A program made the translations under genes and the position numbers. From positions 1 through 25,278 of the forward strand of contig CAVSIB010000024.1 of the NCBI GenBank assembly GCA_963727835.1: a DNA stretch of 25,278 nt, in the 5' to 3' direction. The DNA comes from G026625185 sp963727835. Lineage in GTDB: Bacteria; Desulfobacterota; WTBG01; JAGOGO01. This document shows, in pieces, positions 24,641-25,278 of this stretch. Below the pieces are notes generated by a model, which saw only the letters and a list, made by a program, of their open reading frames with translations, searched no databases and was not told where the DNA came from. How positions within the stretch are numbered: position 1 is the stretch's first letter; each line of letters opens with the position of its first letter.

Positions 24641-25278
24641 TCAAGCAAATCCATGTTTATTCAAAAAATTATAATCAATTGATGAGGATTCTCCTTTTCC
24701 CTTGGAGATTAACCCTGACTCTTTCAGAAACTTTTCCACGTATTTTCCAATGAGATCGGTCTCAATATTGACCTCATCTCCAACTTTCCTTCTGCCAATG
24801 GTGGTGATCTGAGCAGTATGGGGGATAATATTCACCGAAAAAGTATTACCCGTAACTTTGTTAATAGTCGAGACTTATTCCATCCAAACTCACCGAACCC
24901 TTTTCAATTAAATACGGAGAAATTCCTTTGGACACCTCGATCGAAACTACGAGGGAATTTTCCTTTTTGTCGATAGATTTAATTGTCCCAACTCCATCTA
25001 TGTGTCCGGTTACTAAGTGTCCACCTAAACGATCAGAAATTCTCAAGGCCCGCTCGAGATTGACAAAATCTCCCCGTTTCCTTTTCTGCAGGGTAGTTCT
25101 TCCCAAAGTTTCCGGCGACACCTCAACCGTGAATTTTTGCTTATCTAATTTCACGACCGTAAGGCAAACCCCATCCACCGAGATGCTTGCCCCAATGTCT
25201 TGAGTATCTAAACTAAAATGAGAGGCAACCGTGAGTTGGAAGGAATTTTCCTTTTTCCCCATCTGAACAATTTCCCCT
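24641..25278 (-). CDS. ribE: Riboflavin synthase alpha chain, 5' partial, one frameshift
   Basis: The frame is open to the window edge (GEIVQMGKKENSFQLTVASH), so the first few residues lie outside. The first lumazine-binding barrel has SISVDGVCLTVV and GHLVTGHIDGVG. The second begins KGSVSLDGISL and then stops at 24861; one frame over it continues TINKVTGNTFSVNIIPHTAQ and RKVGDEVNIETDLIGKYVEK to the stop at 24641. One extra base near 24869 (GTCGAG instead of GTGAG) restores the normal two-barrel protein. The enzyme dismutates two lumazines to riboflavin. Because ribBA and ribH are intact, a sequence error is more likely than loss. It is 56 bases upstream of ribBA; ribD is probably just outside the window. 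Confidence 0.88.

Noticed and set aside
1..25278. CRISPR arrays, tRNA or rRNA genes, phage genes, defence cassettes
   Set aside because: No regularly spaced repeats, cloverleaf sequences, rRNA motifs, or phage or toxin-antitoxin proteins were found on either strand.

Overview
The window reads as a bacterial chromosome segment whose lineage I cannot name. It is AT-leaning and mostly transcribed on the minus strand. Several features are usual in uncultured anaerobic, Gram-negative-type bacteria: a membrane pyrophosphatase, subunits of a decarboxylase-type sodium pump, an archaeal-style glutamate synthase amidotransferase domain, and a selenocysteine-like peroxiredoxin remnant. There is no rRNA, tRNA or CRISPR array that I can see.

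Layout. Positions 1-500 hold the 5' part of a glutamate synthase amidotransferase-domain gene (minus). An AT-rich gap follows, then a plus-strand gene joining a KaiC/RecA-like domain that lacks its Walker A lysine to an XRE-type helix-turn-helix. Next come a family 2 glycosyltransferase and DNA polymerase IV (minus). From about 4.6 to 10.9 kb lies an eroded stretch. It contains a truncated peroxiredoxin with UGA at the catalytic Cys position and a SECIS-like hairpin, a small membrane protein, an intact Sir2 deacylase, a possible TetR tail, a MltB-type lytic transglycosylase gene wrecked by frameshifts and split by an IS630-family element, a frameshifted TerC-type gene, and an OadB gene that has lost its middle, with a 20-bp palindrome at the scar, next to a tiny OadG.

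From 10.9 kb rightwards everything is conserved housekeeping on the minus strand. prs, rplY, pth, hppA and ychF form one run, ending at a hairpin near 10.94 kb. dapA and asd (lysine/threonine branch) lie behind a secreted M16 peptidase and end at a clear intrinsic terminator at 17386-17427. ribE, ribBA, ribH and nusB form a riboflavin/antitermination cluster at the right edge.

Caution on frameshifts. Two genes expected to be needed (pth and ribE) each carry one single-base frameshift, as do the ends of the XRE gene and the 5140 gene. Some single frameshifts here may therefore be sequence errors rather than decay. The MltB gene (many lesions plus an insertion) and OadB (about 160 residues missing) cannot be explained that way.
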